A stretch of DNA of 43,994 nt from an uncultured Gammaproteobacteria bacterium (GCA_938034705.1 CALHMG010000033.1:1-43994); one strand, 5' to 3'; counted from the stretch's first letter, positions 24,367 to 33,350 are shown. The notes: a model not told the origin generated them from the sequence alone. Made by a program: numbers and translations.

Positions 24367-26787
24367 ATGGCAGACATGAAATCCCATGCCCAGGCAGTCG
24401 TTATCGGTGGTGGCGTTGTGGGCTGCAGCGTGCTCTATCACCTGACCAAACTTGGCTGGAAGGACGTCGTTCTGATTGAACGCGATGAACTGACTTCCGG
24501 TTCTACGTGGCATGCGGCAGGCGGGATGCATACGCTCAACGGCAATCCAAACATCGCGCGCCTTCAGGAATACACAATCAAGCTCTACCAGGAGCTTGAG
24601 GAAATTTCCGGCCTGTCCTGCGGTATTCACATGACCGGCGGGGTGCTGCTTGCGGGCACCGAGGAGCGTGTCAACTGGTTAAAGCGCACGGACGCCGCCG
24701 GCAAGTATCTCGGGATCGAAACTGAAATGATCAGCGTCGAAGAGGCAGCGCGACTGTTTCCGCTGATGGATCCAAAACATTTTATTGGCGCGATGTACGA
24801 GCCTATTGTCGGCCATGTTGATCCCTCGGGTGTGACCCAGGCGTACGCCAAGAGCGCGCGCATTCAGGGAGCCGAGATTTATCGGCACACCAAGGTCGAG
24901 TCTCTGGAGCAAACCGCCGAAGGCTGGAACGTAATCACGGACAAGGGAACGATTCAGGCTGATCACGTGGTCAACGCCGGTGGCCTGTGGGCGCGGGAGG
25001 TGGGTCGCATGGTCGGGCTGGAGCTCCCGGTGCTTGCGATGGAACACCATTACATCGTGACCGATGAGATGGACGAGGTTAAGGCGAGCGAGGAAGAGGT
25101 AATTCACTGCATCGATTTCGAGGGCGAGATCTACATGCGCCAGGAAGGCCAGGGCATGCTGATGGGTACCTACGAACGCGCCGCTACGCCGTGGATGGAA
25201 AAAGATACGCCGTGGGACTTCGGTCATGAGCTTCTTGAAAACGATATCGATCGAATTTCGCCGAGTCTCGAGGTTGGATTCAGCCACTTTCCTCCGTTTG
25301 AGCGTGCCGGTATCAAGGACATCATCAACGGACCGTTCACGTTCGCTCCGGACGGCAACCCGCTGGTGGGACCGGTAAGAGGATTGCCCGGTTACTGGTG
25401 CGCGTGCGCGGTCATGGCAGGTTTCAGTCAGGGCGGCGGTGTCGGCATGTCTCTCGCGAACTGGATGATCCACGGTGACCCGGGCGCGGATATCTGGGCG
25501 ATGGACATCGCCCGATTTGGCGATTACGCGACCATGGCCTACACCAACGCGAAAGTGCGCGAGAACTACTCCAGGCGCTTTCGTATCTCATTCCCCAACG
25601 AAGAACTCGAGGCTGCGCGACCGCTTCGTACCACGCCGATTTACGATCGACTGAAGACCAACAATGCCGTCTTCGGTGCGGCCTTTGGTCTTGAAAATGC
25701 GCTGGTTTTTGCGCCTGAAGGTGAGGAGCCTGTCGAGACACTCACTTTCAAGCGATCGAACTCCCATCCGTGGGTGGCGGCTGAGTGCAAGGCCGTGCGT
25801 GAGTCGGTCGGGATGATTGAGATTTCAACGTTTGCGAAGTACGAAATCACCGGTGACGGCGCCGAACAGTGGCTCGGAACGATGCTCGCTGGCCGCATGC
25901 CTGCCGTTGGCAAAATGACGCTGTGTCCGATGCTCAACCCCGAGGGCAAGATGATTGGCGACTTCACGCTGTCCCAGCCTGAGGCCGGTCGCTGGATGAT
26001 TTTTGGATCGGGTCTCGCCGAGGAGTATCACCTGCGATGGTTCGAGCAGCACCTTCCAGAGACCGGCGTCTCGATACGATCTCTGCGACGTGAGCTCGTT
26101 GGTCTTTCGGTGGCCGGCCCGCGGGCGCGCGACCTGCTTGCCAAAGTTACGGACTTTGATCTCGGGAACGACAATTTTCCGTTTATGGGCATCGCAAAAG
26201 TCGATCTCGGCATGGCGCCCTGCACAATAGGACGAGTCACCTTTACGGGAGAACTTGGCTACGAGATCTACATGTCGCCGGACTATCAGGCTTACGTATT
26301 CGATCTGCTGATGGAGGCGGGGGAGGAGTTTGGTCTGAAGCTGTTCGGTGGCCGCGCTTTGAACAGTCTTCGTCTTGAAAAGAGTTTTGGCTCCATGGCG
26401 ACTGAATACAGGCCGGACTACACGCCATGGGAATGCAAGATGGGTCGGTTTATCGATCGAAAACGCGAAGGCTGGATCGGACGGGACGCGGCGCTCGCGT
26501 CGCGCGAGAAGGGGCCGGATCAGGTGCTGGTCACGCTCGACATCGACACTACCGAGGCCGACTGCATTTCAGACGAGCCGATTTATCGTGGTGATGAGGT
26601 CGTCGGTTTTGTAACATCCGGTGGCTATGCACACTACACCGACAAAAGTCTTGCCATGGGTTACGTCAAACCGGACGTATCTGCCGACGGCACCGAACTG
26701 CAGGTCACGATTATCGACCGGACCTGCGCTGCGCGTGTCTGTGCCAAGCCGGTCCACGATCCTGACGCGGTTCGCATGCGCTCCTGA
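24367..26787 (+). CDS. FAD-dependent dehydrogenase/GcvT fusion (dimethylglycine/sarcosine dehydrogenase-like)
   Basis: An 806-residue two-part enzyme. The N-terminal half (to about residue 370) is a D-amino-acid-oxidase-type FAD domain with VVIGGGVVGCS (residues 11-21) and TWHAAG with His49, the position that binds FAD covalently in dimethylglycine and sarcosine dehydrogenases. A connecting FAO-type segment follows (about 370-430). The C-terminal part (about 440-800) is GcvT-like and would bind tetrahydrofolate to capture the released formaldehyde as methylene-THF. The ATG at 24367 is chosen from the homologous N-terminus. The substrate is probably an N-methylated amine or amino acid; dimethylglycine, sarcosine and other methylamines cannot be told apart by eye. 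It is followed by its own terminator. Confidence 0.9.
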   Translation: MADMKSHAQAVVIGGGVVGCSVLYHLTKLGWKDVVLIERDELTSGSTWHAAGGMHTLNGNPNIARLQEYTIKLYQELEEISGLSCGIHMTGGVLLAGTEERVNWLKRTDAAGKYLGIETEMISVEEAARLFPLMDPKHFIGAMYEPIVGHVDPSGVTQAYAKSARIQGAEIYRHTKVESLEQTAEGWNVITDKGTIQADHVVNAGGLWAREVGRMVGLELPVLAMEHHYIVTDEMDEVKASEEEVIHCIDFEGEIYMRQEGQGMLMGTYERAATPWMEKDTPWDFGHELLENDIDRISPSLEVGFSHFPPFERAGIKDIINGPFTFAPDGNPLVGPVRGLPGYWCACAVMAGFSQGGGVGMSLANWMIHGDPGADIWAMDIARFGDYATMAYTNAKVRENYSRRFRISFPNEELEAARPLRTTPIYDRLKTNNAVFGAAFGLENALVFAPEGEEPVETLTFKRSNSHPWVAAECKAVRESVGMIEISTFAKYEITGDGAEQWLGTMLAGRMPAVGKMTLCPMLNPEGKMIGDFTLSQPEAGRWMIFGSGLAEEYHLRWFEQHLPETGVSIRSLRRELVGLSVAGPRARDLLAKVTDFDLGNDNFPFMGIAKVDLGMAPCTIGRVTFTGELGYEIYMSPDYQAYVFDLLMEAGEEFGLKLFGGRALNSLRLEKSFGSMATEYRPDYTPWECKMGRFIDRKREGWIGRDAALASREKGPDQVLVTLDIDTTEADCISDEPIYRGDEVVGFVTSGGYAHYTDKSLAMGYVKPDVSADGTELQVTIIDRTCAARVCAKPVHDPDAVRMRS

Positions 26788-26813
26788 GGGATCGACCACA
26801 GTTGACCAGGCGC

Positions 26814-26843
26814 AACCGCACGCCCACGAGCGTGCGGTTTTTG
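26814..26843 (+). terminator. Rho-independent terminator after the FAD/GcvT gene
   Basis: AACCGCACGC (26814-26823) and GCGTGCGGTT (26830-26839) form a perfect 10-bp stem with a 6-nt loop, ending in TTTTT. It lies between the dehydrogenase and the DMT transporter gene. Confidence 0.88.
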
Positions 26844-26886
26844 CGTGTGTTGAACCGTCGCGATCGAGGACAAGGCGACGTCCACT

Positions 26887-27774
26887 GTGACGACTGACTC
26901 GCGGTTCGATCGCCCACTGACAGGCATCGGTTTCATGGTTGTGGGGGTGATCTTTGTTGCCTCGATGAATGCCCTTGCCAAATGGCTGCTGCAGGATCAT
27001 CACGTCGTGCAGGTGGTCTGGGCTCGGTTCACCGGACACTTTATCGTCGTGTGTCTGATTTTTCTGCCTCGGGTCGGGTTTGTTCTTTTTCGTTCCGCGC
27101 GACCGTCACTTGCGTTTTTGCGAAGCGGATCGATGTTCGCGTCGAACGTCATGATCTTTATCGCGTTTTCGTTAATGCCGCTGGGTAACGCCACCGCGAT
27201 TGCGATGACAACTCCGATCCTTGTGGTGCTACTTGCGGTGCCCTGGCTGGGAGAGAAAATCGGCTTTCGCAGCGTTGCTGGTGCGATAGCAGGACTCGCC
27301 GGCGCTTTGCTCATCATCAGGCCGGATCTGGGCGCTGCCAGTTTCGCCAACCTGATCGCACTTGGTGCAGCGCTGCTGTACACGGTTTACCAGTTGCTCA
27401 ACAGACAGCTCGCCGAGTTTGACTCACCCCAGACGCTTGTTCTGTACACCAGCGTGGTGGGTGCTGTCGTGACCTCGGCGGTGGTTCCTCTGTACTTTCA
27501 GCTGCCGGTGTCGCCCCTGCACATGGCAGGGTTTCTGCTGCTTGGTGTGATGGGGGCCCTCTGTCAGTTCCTTGTCATCAAGGCCTATCAGAACGCACCG
27601 GCGTCCGTTGTCGCCCCGTTTCACTACGTTGAGCTGATCGCAGCCGTCGCACTCGGTTTTGCCATATTCGGGGACTTCCCGGACACGGTCACCTGGGCGG
27701 GAATTGCGCTGATTGTCTGCGCCGGACTGTATCTGGCTTATCGCGAAAGGATCCGCCTGAAACGGCGCTCCTGA
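26887..27774 (+). CDS. EamA/DMT-family transporter
   Basis: A 295-residue inner-membrane protein with about ten hydrophobic helices arranged as two EamA repeats, the standard drug/metabolite transporter plan. Family-typical features are MPLGNATAIAMTTPILVVLL closing the first repeat and AYQNAPASVVAPFHY in the second. The GTG start at 26887 lies just after the terminator of the preceding gene, so it probably has its own promoter. Members export or import amino acids, nucleosides or other metabolites; the substrate cannot be assigned. A near-perfect palindrome overlaps its stop codon. Confidence 0.85.
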   Translation: MTTDSRFDRPLTGIGFMVVGVIFVASMNALAKWLLQDHHVVQVVWARFTGHFIVVCLIFLPRVGFVLFRSARPSLAFLRSGSMFASNVMIFIAFSLMPLGNATAIAMTTPILVVLLAVPWLGEKIGFRSVAGAIAGLAGALLIIRPDLGAASFANLIALGAALLYTVYQLLNRQLAEFDSPQTLVLYTSVVGAVVTSAVVPLYFQLPVSPLHMAGFLLLGVMGALCQFLVIKAYQNAPASVVAPFHYVELIAAVALGFAIFGDFPDTVTWAGIALIVCAGLYLAYRERIRLKRRS

Positions 27775-27789
27775 ATCCCGGGATACAGG
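27770..27789. repeat. 20-bp imperfect palindrome over the DMT stop codon
   Basis: CCTG-A-ATCCCGGGAT-A-CAGG is symmetrical except for one A/A pair on each side of a perfect 10-bp centre. It has no loop or T tract, so it is not a normal terminator. It may be a protein-binding site for the next gene or chance. Confidence 0.3.
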
Positions 27790-27923
27790 CCTCGGGGCGT
27801 CAGGAACTACTCCCAAAAGCTGCCCGATTTCCCGTCGCTGGCAGCGAAAACACCTAGATTTATCTCAACAACCGGGCGCTCTCACGGGCGGCCGCAATCC
27901 ATGGAGACTGGAGGCTTTGAGCC

Positions 27924-29141
27924 GTGTCGGATGACGAATTAAATTTGGATGAAACTCTGGAACTCGACGTGCAGATCGACCCGGATATGGATCCCAACGC
28001 GGATTTTGGAGCGACCGAAGAAGTGGCCGGCGCAATGGGCGCAGGCAGCGCCATGGCGATGGAATCCGGTGATGCCGAATACGCGCCGGTTTGGAAACGT
28101 ATTGTCGCGATGATCCTGGACGGCATACTGCTGTCAATCATCATGGGTGGCATCAGTTTTGTGCTTGGACTCGGAGCCGCCTTCACAGGCATGGCCGGTA
28201 TGTCTGAAGGTGGAGATCCCGCCGCCGCGATGTCGGCCATGGCAGGTCTCGGTGGCAAGGCATTCTGGGGAATGCTGCTGTTGACCGTACTGTTTTATCT
28301 CTACGGCATCGTGCTGCCGGCAACTCCTCTTCGTGGAACGCTCGGCAAGCATTTCATGGGTATCGGAATTGTCGATAAAGAGTTCAACCGAATTCGAATC
28401 GGTCGATCTCTGTGGCGCTGGATCATTCGTGCACTGACGATCGTCTTCATCATTCCTGCACTCGTTGCGTTCTTCAACAAGCAACGTCGTGCCGTGCATG
28501 ATTTCGCTGCTGGCACGGTTATTGTTCGAAAGGACAGCTGCCCGGATGAGAAAGCCATCGGTGGTGGAATTGTTGGCAAGGTTCTCAATGGCGCTGTAGC
28601 GCTGTTGCTGGTGGGCGCCGTGGCCTACCCTGTGTTCGGTCTCGTTACCAACCAAAGTGTTCCAGGCATGGAAATGGCGATGATGGGTGCCGGTGGCGGG
28701 CTTGGCGGATCAAACGATCTTGACTCGATGATGAGTCAGAGCAAGCGAAAGGTTGCGGGCAAAGTAGCTTCACCGAAGAAGAAGCTTGCCGCGGCCAAGG
28801 CAAAAATGAAAAACGCGAAACGCAACGCGGGCGGCGGCGCAAAGGCATCGGCGAATCTGCGAGGCCTGAACAAATTCGCGATCCTGTTTGAGGACCGTGC
28901 GGTTGAACTGCAGGAGTTCCCGGTAAGTCTGGTTGACCTGGGGCTGAACCGCGATCAGCTGACAAACTACGGCGTCGAGACGGTGAAGTTCAATTCTCGT
29001 GGCGAGATGATGTTCGACGTTGATTCTGCAAACGGCACGCTTAACGTTTCAATGAACCCTTATCTCGATGACGAAGGGTACGTGGCCTGGAAGTGCGGCG
29101 GCGATGTTCGCAAACGTGACCTGCCAAAAGTCTGTGATTGA
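27924..29141 (+). CDS. RDD-family membrane protein with pilin-like C-terminus
   Basis: A 405-residue protein. The GTG at 27924 has GGAGG at 27910-27914. An acidic N-terminus (about 1-55) leads into an RDD domain (about 57-205): the first helix pair starts YAPVWKRIVAMILDG, and TPLRGTLGKHFMGIGIVD and RRAVHDFAAGTVIV are family-typical. A fourth hydrophobic helix follows (about 215-240). A Lys/Ala-rich linker (about 275-310) connects to a C-terminal domain ending VAWKC and LPKVC with Cys391 and Cys404, a pattern like the disulfide loop at the end of type IV pilins. RDD proteins are poorly characterised membrane proteins, some with transport roles. The pilin-like reading is inference. It appears to be monocistronic, with a terminator directly after it. 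Confidence 0.78.
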   Translation: MSDDELNLDETLELDVQIDPDMDPNADFGATEEVAGAMGAGSAMAMESGDAEYAPVWKRIVAMILDGILLSIIMGGISFVLGLGAAFTGMAGMSEGGDPAAAMSAMAGLGGKAFWGMLLLTVLFYLYGIVLPATPLRGTLGKHFMGIGIVDKEFNRIRIGRSLWRWIIRALTIVFIIPALVAFFNKQRRAVHDFAAGTVIVRKDSCPDEKAIGGGIVGKVLNGAVALLLVGAVAYPVFGLVTNQSVPGMEMAMMGAGGGLGGSNDLDSMMSQSKRKVAGKVASPKKKLAAAKAKMKNAKRNAGGGAKASANLRGLNKFAILFEDRAVELQEFPVSLVDLGLNRDQLTNYGVETVKFNSRGEMMFDVDSANGTLNVSMNPYLDDEGYVAWKCGGDVRKRDLPKVCD

Positions 29142-29173
29142 TCAAGCCTTCTGAGGCTGGTTGAACAAAGAAC

Positions 29174-29208
29174 AAAAGGTGCCCACGCGAAAGCGGGGCG
29201 CCTTTTTT
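29174..29208. terminator. Bidirectional terminator
   Basis: AAAAGGTGCCC and GGGGCGCCTTTT pair (one T-G wobble), extended inward by CGC-GAAA-GCG with one bulged A, and followed by six Ts. It separates the RDD gene (plus) from the converging ABC permease gene (minus). Confidence 0.85.
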
Positions 29209-29218
29209 GTTGGAAGCT

Positions 29219-30016
29219 TTATTGTGTCTGGCCGTGTGAACCGGTGCTGCCGCCTCCGGCGTGACGTTCATCGGCGCCGAGCCGTTTCTCGAGTCGTCGT
29301 ATCCCCCAGGATACGACAAGCACCAGTACCAGATATTCGAGCACAAGAAATGTGTAGATTTCGAGCGGTCGATACTCCGTTACCGAAAGCTCGTTAGCTC
29401 GACGGACAACTTCTGCCACACCGATAAACGCCGCCAGCGACGACATCTTCAGCATGATTACCACCTGGTTGCCAAGAGCGGGCAGGGACCGGCGAATAGC
29501 CTGGGGCAACACGACATAGCGAAGCTTGTCGAACCGCGTGAGTCCAATACTGTCGGCCGCTTCGAATTGCCCTCTCGCAACCGACTGAACTCCGCCTCGA
29601 AGTATTTCGGCGATAAAGCCCGAACCGTAGAGCGACAGCGCAATAGTCGCCGACACAAATGGATTCAGGTCGGCCCCCATCAACACCGGCAGACCGTAGT
29701 AGACCCAGAGGATTGAAACCAGTGGCGGAATCGATCTGAAGATTTCTACATAAATCCGGTAAGCCCAGTTGACCGGTCTGGATTCGGAAATTCCCGCCAG
29801 AGATACCGCAAATCCAATAATGAACGCCAGTGTGACGCAAGCCAGCGTAAGCGCGATCGTCCACCCGACGCCGGAAAGCAGAAACTCAATATTGATGCGT
29901 CCCTTTTTGAGCATCGGGTTGATGACGTACCAGCCCATCTTGTCTGAATTGGCGCAACCCGCGAGCACCAGGCAAACGGGGAGGACGATCAGGAAACAAT
30001 AAAGTCGGTTTTTCAT
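29219..30016 (-). CDS. Amino-acid-type ABC transporter permease
   Basis: A 265-residue permease of the HisMQ/GlnP class. Five or so membrane segments surround the EAA loop at EAADSIGLTRFDKLRYVVLP (near residue 150), which docks the ATPase. The N-terminus is unusual: it starts like a lipoprotein signal with LVLAGC, then about 25 polar residues before the first permease helix. It follows the ATPase gene with a 12-nt gap. The only matching binding protein nearby is encoded at 32485 on the other strand, beyond a Rieske oxygenase gene. Only one permease is present, so it would work as a homodimer. The substrate is unknown. Confidence 0.88.
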   Translation of the reverse strand: MKNRLYCFLIVLPVCLVLAGCANSDKMGWYVINPMLKKGRINIEFLLSGVGWTIALTLACVTLAFIIGFAVSLAGISESRPVNWAYRIYVEIFRSIPPLVSILWVYYGLPVLMGADLNPFVSATIALSLYGSGFIAEILRGGVQSVARGQFEAADSIGLTRFDKLRYVVLPQAIRRSLPALGNQVVIMLKMSSLAAFIGVAEVVRRANELSVTEYRPLEIYTFLVLEYLVLVLVVSWGIRRLEKRLGADERHAGGGSTGSHGQTQ

Positions 30017-30028
30017 TGGCAGTTCGCT

Positions 30029-30781
30029 TCAGTGAGCGATGATCTTTTCCAGGAACTCGCGGGTGCGTTCGTTGCGAGGGTTGTCGAAGAATTCGGCCGG
30101 TGCTCCACTTTCGACAATCCGGCCTTCGTCCATGAAAATCACGTTGTCGGCGACACGCTTGGCGAAGCCCATTTCATGCGTCACGCACACCATGGTCATG
30201 CCTTCATCGGCGAGTTCAATCATGGTGTCGAGAACTTCAGAAATCATCTCGGGGTCAAGAGCCGAAGTCGGCTCGTCGAACAGCATGACCTTGGGCTCCA
30301 TGCAAAGACTTCGCGCGATGGCGACTCGCTGTTGCTGACCGCCAGAAAGCTGGGCGGGCAACTTGTCGGCCTGCTCCGGAATTTTCACGCGCTCCAGATA
30401 CTTGCGTGCGCGTGAGGTGGCGTCGTCCTGACTGACGCCCAGCGCCCGGATCGGTCCCAGTTTCAGATTCTCAAGGACCGACATGTGAGGAAAGAGGTTG
30501 AACTGCTGAAACACCATGCCGATATCGCGACGCACGTCGAGCATCGCCTGACGGGAATCGGAGACGGCAGTGCCGTCTACCAGAATTTCGCCGCGCTCGT
30601 GCTGTTCGAGTCGATTGATGCAGCGAATGAGCGTCGACTTGCCGGAGCCCGATGGGCCACACACGACGACCCGCTCCCCGTGATGGACTTTCAGGTTTAT
30701 GTCGTTAAGCACATGCAGATCACCGAACCACTTGTGAACTTCGCGAAACTCAATCATCGGTGTCGAGGAAGGTTGATTCAA
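30029..30781 (-). CDS. Amino-acid-type ABC transporter ATP-binding protein
   Basis: A 250-residue GlnQ/HisP-class ATPase with Walker [10 protein letters not shown] (residues 42-50), Q-loop FQQFNLFPH (near 91), signature [14 protein letters not shown] (near 144), Walker [14 protein letters not shown] (near 164) and switch His in VTHEMGFA (near 200). The TTG at 30781 is chosen because AGGA lies six bases upstream; the ATG at 30757 lacks a ribosome binding site. It energises the permease encoded 12 nt downstream. Confidence 0.92.
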   Translation of the reverse strand: MNQPSSTPMIEFREVHKWFGDLHVLNDINLKVHHGERVVVCGPSGSGKSTLIRCINRLEQHERGEILVDGTAVSDSRQAMLDVRRDIGMVFQQFNLFPHMSVLENLKLGPIRALGVSQDDATSRARKYLERVKIPEQADKLPAQLSGGQQQRVAIARSLCMEPKVMLFDEPTSALDPEMISEVLDTMIELADEGMTMVCVTHEMGFAKRVADNVIFMDEGRIVESGAPAEFFDNPRNERTREFLEKIIAH

Positions 30782-30866
30782 AGCAATTCCTGGTTTGGTC
30801 TATTGTGCAGCTATCGGCGCACCGTTACGGTTAATATGAGCAGACGAACGACAGACAAAATTTGCC
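30782..30866. promoter_or_regulatory. Divergent promoter between ABC operon and Rieske oxygenase
   Basis: These 85 bp separate two divergently transcribed units. ACCGTTACGGT (30821-30831) is a symmetrical 11-mer near the middle and a candidate operator that could control both. No good sigma-70 pair stands out. Confidence 0.4.
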
Positions 30867-32222
30867 ATGACCGAAAAACGCTCCGAAGCATCCAGCCCCC
30901 GATCCTATCAGGGATATCACCGGCCGGTTTCCGGCGTCGAGGATCCCGAGCTGACCCACGTTGAACGCGGAACGCCCTGCGGGGAGTACATGCGTCGCTA
31001 CTGGCAGCCTGTGGCGATGGAATCCGAAGTCGGCGATCTGCCAGTGCTGGTGCGAATCCTTGCCGAAGACCTGGTCCTGTTTCGGGATGGTTCGGGTCGC
31101 TATGGGCTGCTGCATCGACACTGTTCCCACCGCGGGGCTTCGCTTGAATACGGCATCGTGGCGGATCGAGGACTGATCTGCTGCTATCACGGCTGGCAGT
31201 ACGATGTAGACGGCACGCTGATCCGGGCGGGGTCCGAGCCTCTGGACAGTCCAATCTGCAAGAACGTGGTCCAGGGTGCGTATCCGGTGGAAGCCGTTGA
31301 CGGCATCGTGTTTGCGTACATGGGACCACCGGAAGAGCGGCCGCCGTTGCCAAGATTTGATACTCAGAACATGGCCGACACCGAGTCCGAGGCGTTTTCG
31401 ATTACGACGCCGTGCAACTGGCTGCAGGTATACGAAAACACCCAGGACCCGATTCACGTCCTTCACCTGCACGCGCGATCGTCGGGTGTCCAGTTTGGTG
31501 CGGCATCGGGTGTCGACCAGGTCATCGAGTATCGAGATACGCCGCTCGGTATGATCAACATCCAGACGCGACACGTTGGTGATCACGTCTGGACGCGCAC
31601 TACCGATTCGATTCTGCCCAACTGCAACCAGACGGGCGCAATATTCGAAGAGGCCGAGAAGCCAAAATTTTTCAGACGTGTTTCGATTCTTCGATGGATG
31701 GTACCCGTCGACAGCGTTACTACCCGAACCATTGGCTGGCGTTACTTCAATGCGGATCTTGACCCCAAGGGTCTGGAGGACAGGAGTCAGGTCGGCAAGG
31801 AGATGATCGACTTTATCGGTCAGACCGGTGACGAACGCAGCTATGAAGAGAGTCAGCGCCAACCGGGTGACTACGAAGCCCAGGTGTCACAACGATCAAT
31901 TGCGGTGCATCAGCTTGAACATCTTGCTTCATCCGACACCGGCGTCGCCCGGTTGCGCCGTCTGGTTCGAAATCAGATCAGATCGGTCGCGGACGGACAG
32001 CCTGCACAACAGCCACAATGGACCCAGGGTGACGCGATCGCCACATACTGTCAGGACACGGTATGGCCGTGGCGGGCGGGCAAGCTTGACGAAGAAGCCG
32101 AAAGGGACGTGATGCGAGAACTTGGCCGCGTCGTGGCCAACACCGTGGTTGAAACCGCCAACCAGCGTCATAGTGAACGCGTGGCAGCATTGAAGTCGGT
32201 CTGCGAGTCAGCCGGAACGTAA
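30867..32222 (+). CDS. Rieske non-heme iron oxygenase, large (alpha) subunit
   Basis: A 451-residue ring-hydroxylating-type oxygenase. The Rieske 2Fe-2S site is HCSHRGASLEYG (Cys-x-His) paired with CCYHGWQYDVDG (Cys-x2-His), near residues 90-110. The mononuclear iron motif is ENTQDPIHVLHLHA near residue 190, with the expected Asp and two His. The size and style resemble the phthalate 4,5-dioxygenase group and related O- or N-demethylating oxygenases. No reductase or ferredoxin gene is adjacent. It is divergent from an ABC importer and followed by that importer's probable binding protein, so the oxygenase probably acts on the imported compound. Confidence 0.9.
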   Translation: MTEKRSEASSPRSYQGYHRPVSGVEDPELTHVERGTPCGEYMRRYWQPVAMESEVGDLPVLVRILAEDLVLFRDGSGRYGLLHRHCSHRGASLEYGIVADRGLICCYHGWQYDVDGTLIRAGSEPLDSPICKNVVQGAYPVEAVDGIVFAYMGPPEERPPLPRFDTQNMADTESEAFSITTPCNWLQVYENTQDPIHVLHLHARSSGVQFGAASGVDQVIEYRDTPLGMINIQTRHVGDHVWTRTTDSILPNCNQTGAIFEEAEKPKFFRRVSILRWMVPVDSVTTRTIGWRYFNADLDPKGLEDRSQVGKEMIDFIGQTGDERSYEESQRQPGDYEAQVSQRSIAVHQLEHLASSDTGVARLRRLVRNQIRSVADGQPAQQPQWTQGDAIATYCQDTVWPWRAGKLDEEAERDVMRELGRVVANTVVETANQRHSERVAALKSVCESAGT

Positions 32223-32484
32223 TCCGGCTCTGAATTCCTGAACCGTGACAACACCCAACTCTTGAATCGATGAACCTGCCGGATAGGTTAAACTGTGTTG
32301 CGCAAAACAGACTCGTAAACCGGTTTGGTGCCAGTTTTGATCGCTGATTTTGCGCTTCTGGCTTTGCCGCGAGTTGATAGTCACAGGTCAGGCAGATCCG
32401 ACTGAATTCAGGCGAAGATGTTCAGGCAAAGATCGCTTGGCGTCGATGATTGTTGAACAACACCACTAACTGAGGACACATCCC
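32223..32484 (+). promoter_or_regulatory. Structured leader/promoter region of the binding-protein gene
   Basis: In these 262 bp, GCGCAAAACAG (32300-32310) can pair with CTGATTTTGCGC (32344-32355) with one bulged A, enclosing the perfect palindrome AAACCGGTTT (32317-32326). TTGCGCAA (32298-32305) is itself a palindrome. GAGGA (32472-32476) is the Shine-Dalgarno. The symmetry points to regulator binding or an RNA structure upstream of 32485. No known riboswitch is recognised. Confidence 0.4.
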
Positions 32485-33270
32485 GTGAAAAAACTATTTG
32501 TCGCACTTACTGCGGTAGCTGCCCTGGCCCTGTCGGGCGGCGCGGCTGCGCAGGATTCAATTCTTAAAAACGTACTCAACAGTGGCAAGCTGCGTGTGGG
32601 TACTACCGGTGACTTTAACCCGATGTCTTTTAAAGACCCGGAGACCAAAGACTACAAGGGTCATCAGATCGATGCCGCAAAACAGCTTGCCGAAGATATG
32701 GGTGTCGAAGTCGAGTTCGTCCCAACAGACTGGAAGACACTGATTAACGGTGTGGTGGCTGGCAAGTACGACATCGTGATGACAGGTACCTCCATGACCG
32801 TAAGTCGCGCAAAAGCGGCTGGGTATACGATTCCATGGGGACGCACAGGCTACCTGCCGCTGACGCGTAAGGAACTCGCTGGCAAATTCAAAACCTGGGA
32901 TGACCTGAACAAGCCGGACGTCACTATCGGCTACAACCTCGGCACATCGTTCGCCGATTTTGTAAAAAAGAATCTGCCAAACGCGAAGGTTAAGGAAGTG
33001 GAATCACCGGCTCGGGACTGGCAGGAACTGCTGGCAGGACGGGTGGACGTGACGATTTCCAGCATACTTGAAGCCGGTAAACTTTCGTCGACTCATGACG
33101 AGCTGACGATTCCGTTCCAGACCGTTGCCAACAGTTTGCCGCTGTCCTTCATCGCACCTCAGGGCGATCATGTATGGCTCGGTTTTCTCAACAACTGGAT
33201 GCGGATGAAGCATGAGACCGGCTACTTCAAAGGCCTGAACGAGAAATGGGGTATTCAAGGTCAGGACTGA
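32485..33270 (+). CDS. Periplasmic substrate-binding protein (family 3, amino-acid type)
   Basis: A 261-residue exported protein with a signal peptide ending at GAAA-QDS. The bacterial solute-binding family 3 fold is shown by GKLRVGTTGDFNPMSF at the start, DIVMTGTSMTVSRAKAAGYT near residue 94 and the Arg-rich ligand region. DWQELLAGRVDVTISSILEAGKL resembles proteins related to cyclohexadienyl dehydratase (PheC), which share the fold. Because an ABC permease and ATPase lie next to the adjacent oxygenase, a transport role is more likely. The GTG start has GAGGA eight bases upstream, and a strong terminator follows. Confidence 0.88.
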   Translation: MKKLFVALTAVAALALSGGAAAQDSILKNVLNSGKLRVGTTGDFNPMSFKDPETKDYKGHQIDAAKQLAEDMGVEVEFVPTDWKTLINGVVAGKYDIVMTGTSMTVSRAKAAGYTIPWGRTGYLPLTRKELAGKFKTWDDLNKPDVTIGYNLGTSFADFVKKNLPNAKVKEVESPARDWQELLAGRVDVTISSILEAGKLSSTHDELTIPFQTVANSLPLSFIAPQGDHVWLGFLNNWMRMKHETGYFKGLNEKWGIQGQD

Positions 33271-33320
33271 GTGTCTGCCAGGTGCAGCTGCCGTGAGGGC
33301 AGCTCGCATCGGAATCCCGA

Positions 33321-33350
33321 AACGGCGCCGCGACAGGCGCCGTTTTTTTT
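33321..33350 (+). terminator. Rho-independent terminator after the binding protein
   Basis: AACGGCGCC (33321-33329) and GGCGCCGTT (33336-33344) pair perfectly over 9 bp around a 6-nt loop, with an eight-T tract. Confidence 0.92.

Noticed and set aside
30831..31862. 343-residue minus-strand frame opposite the Rieske oxygenase
   Set aside because: The Rieske and iron-binding motifs are on the plus strand; this frame is a shadow.
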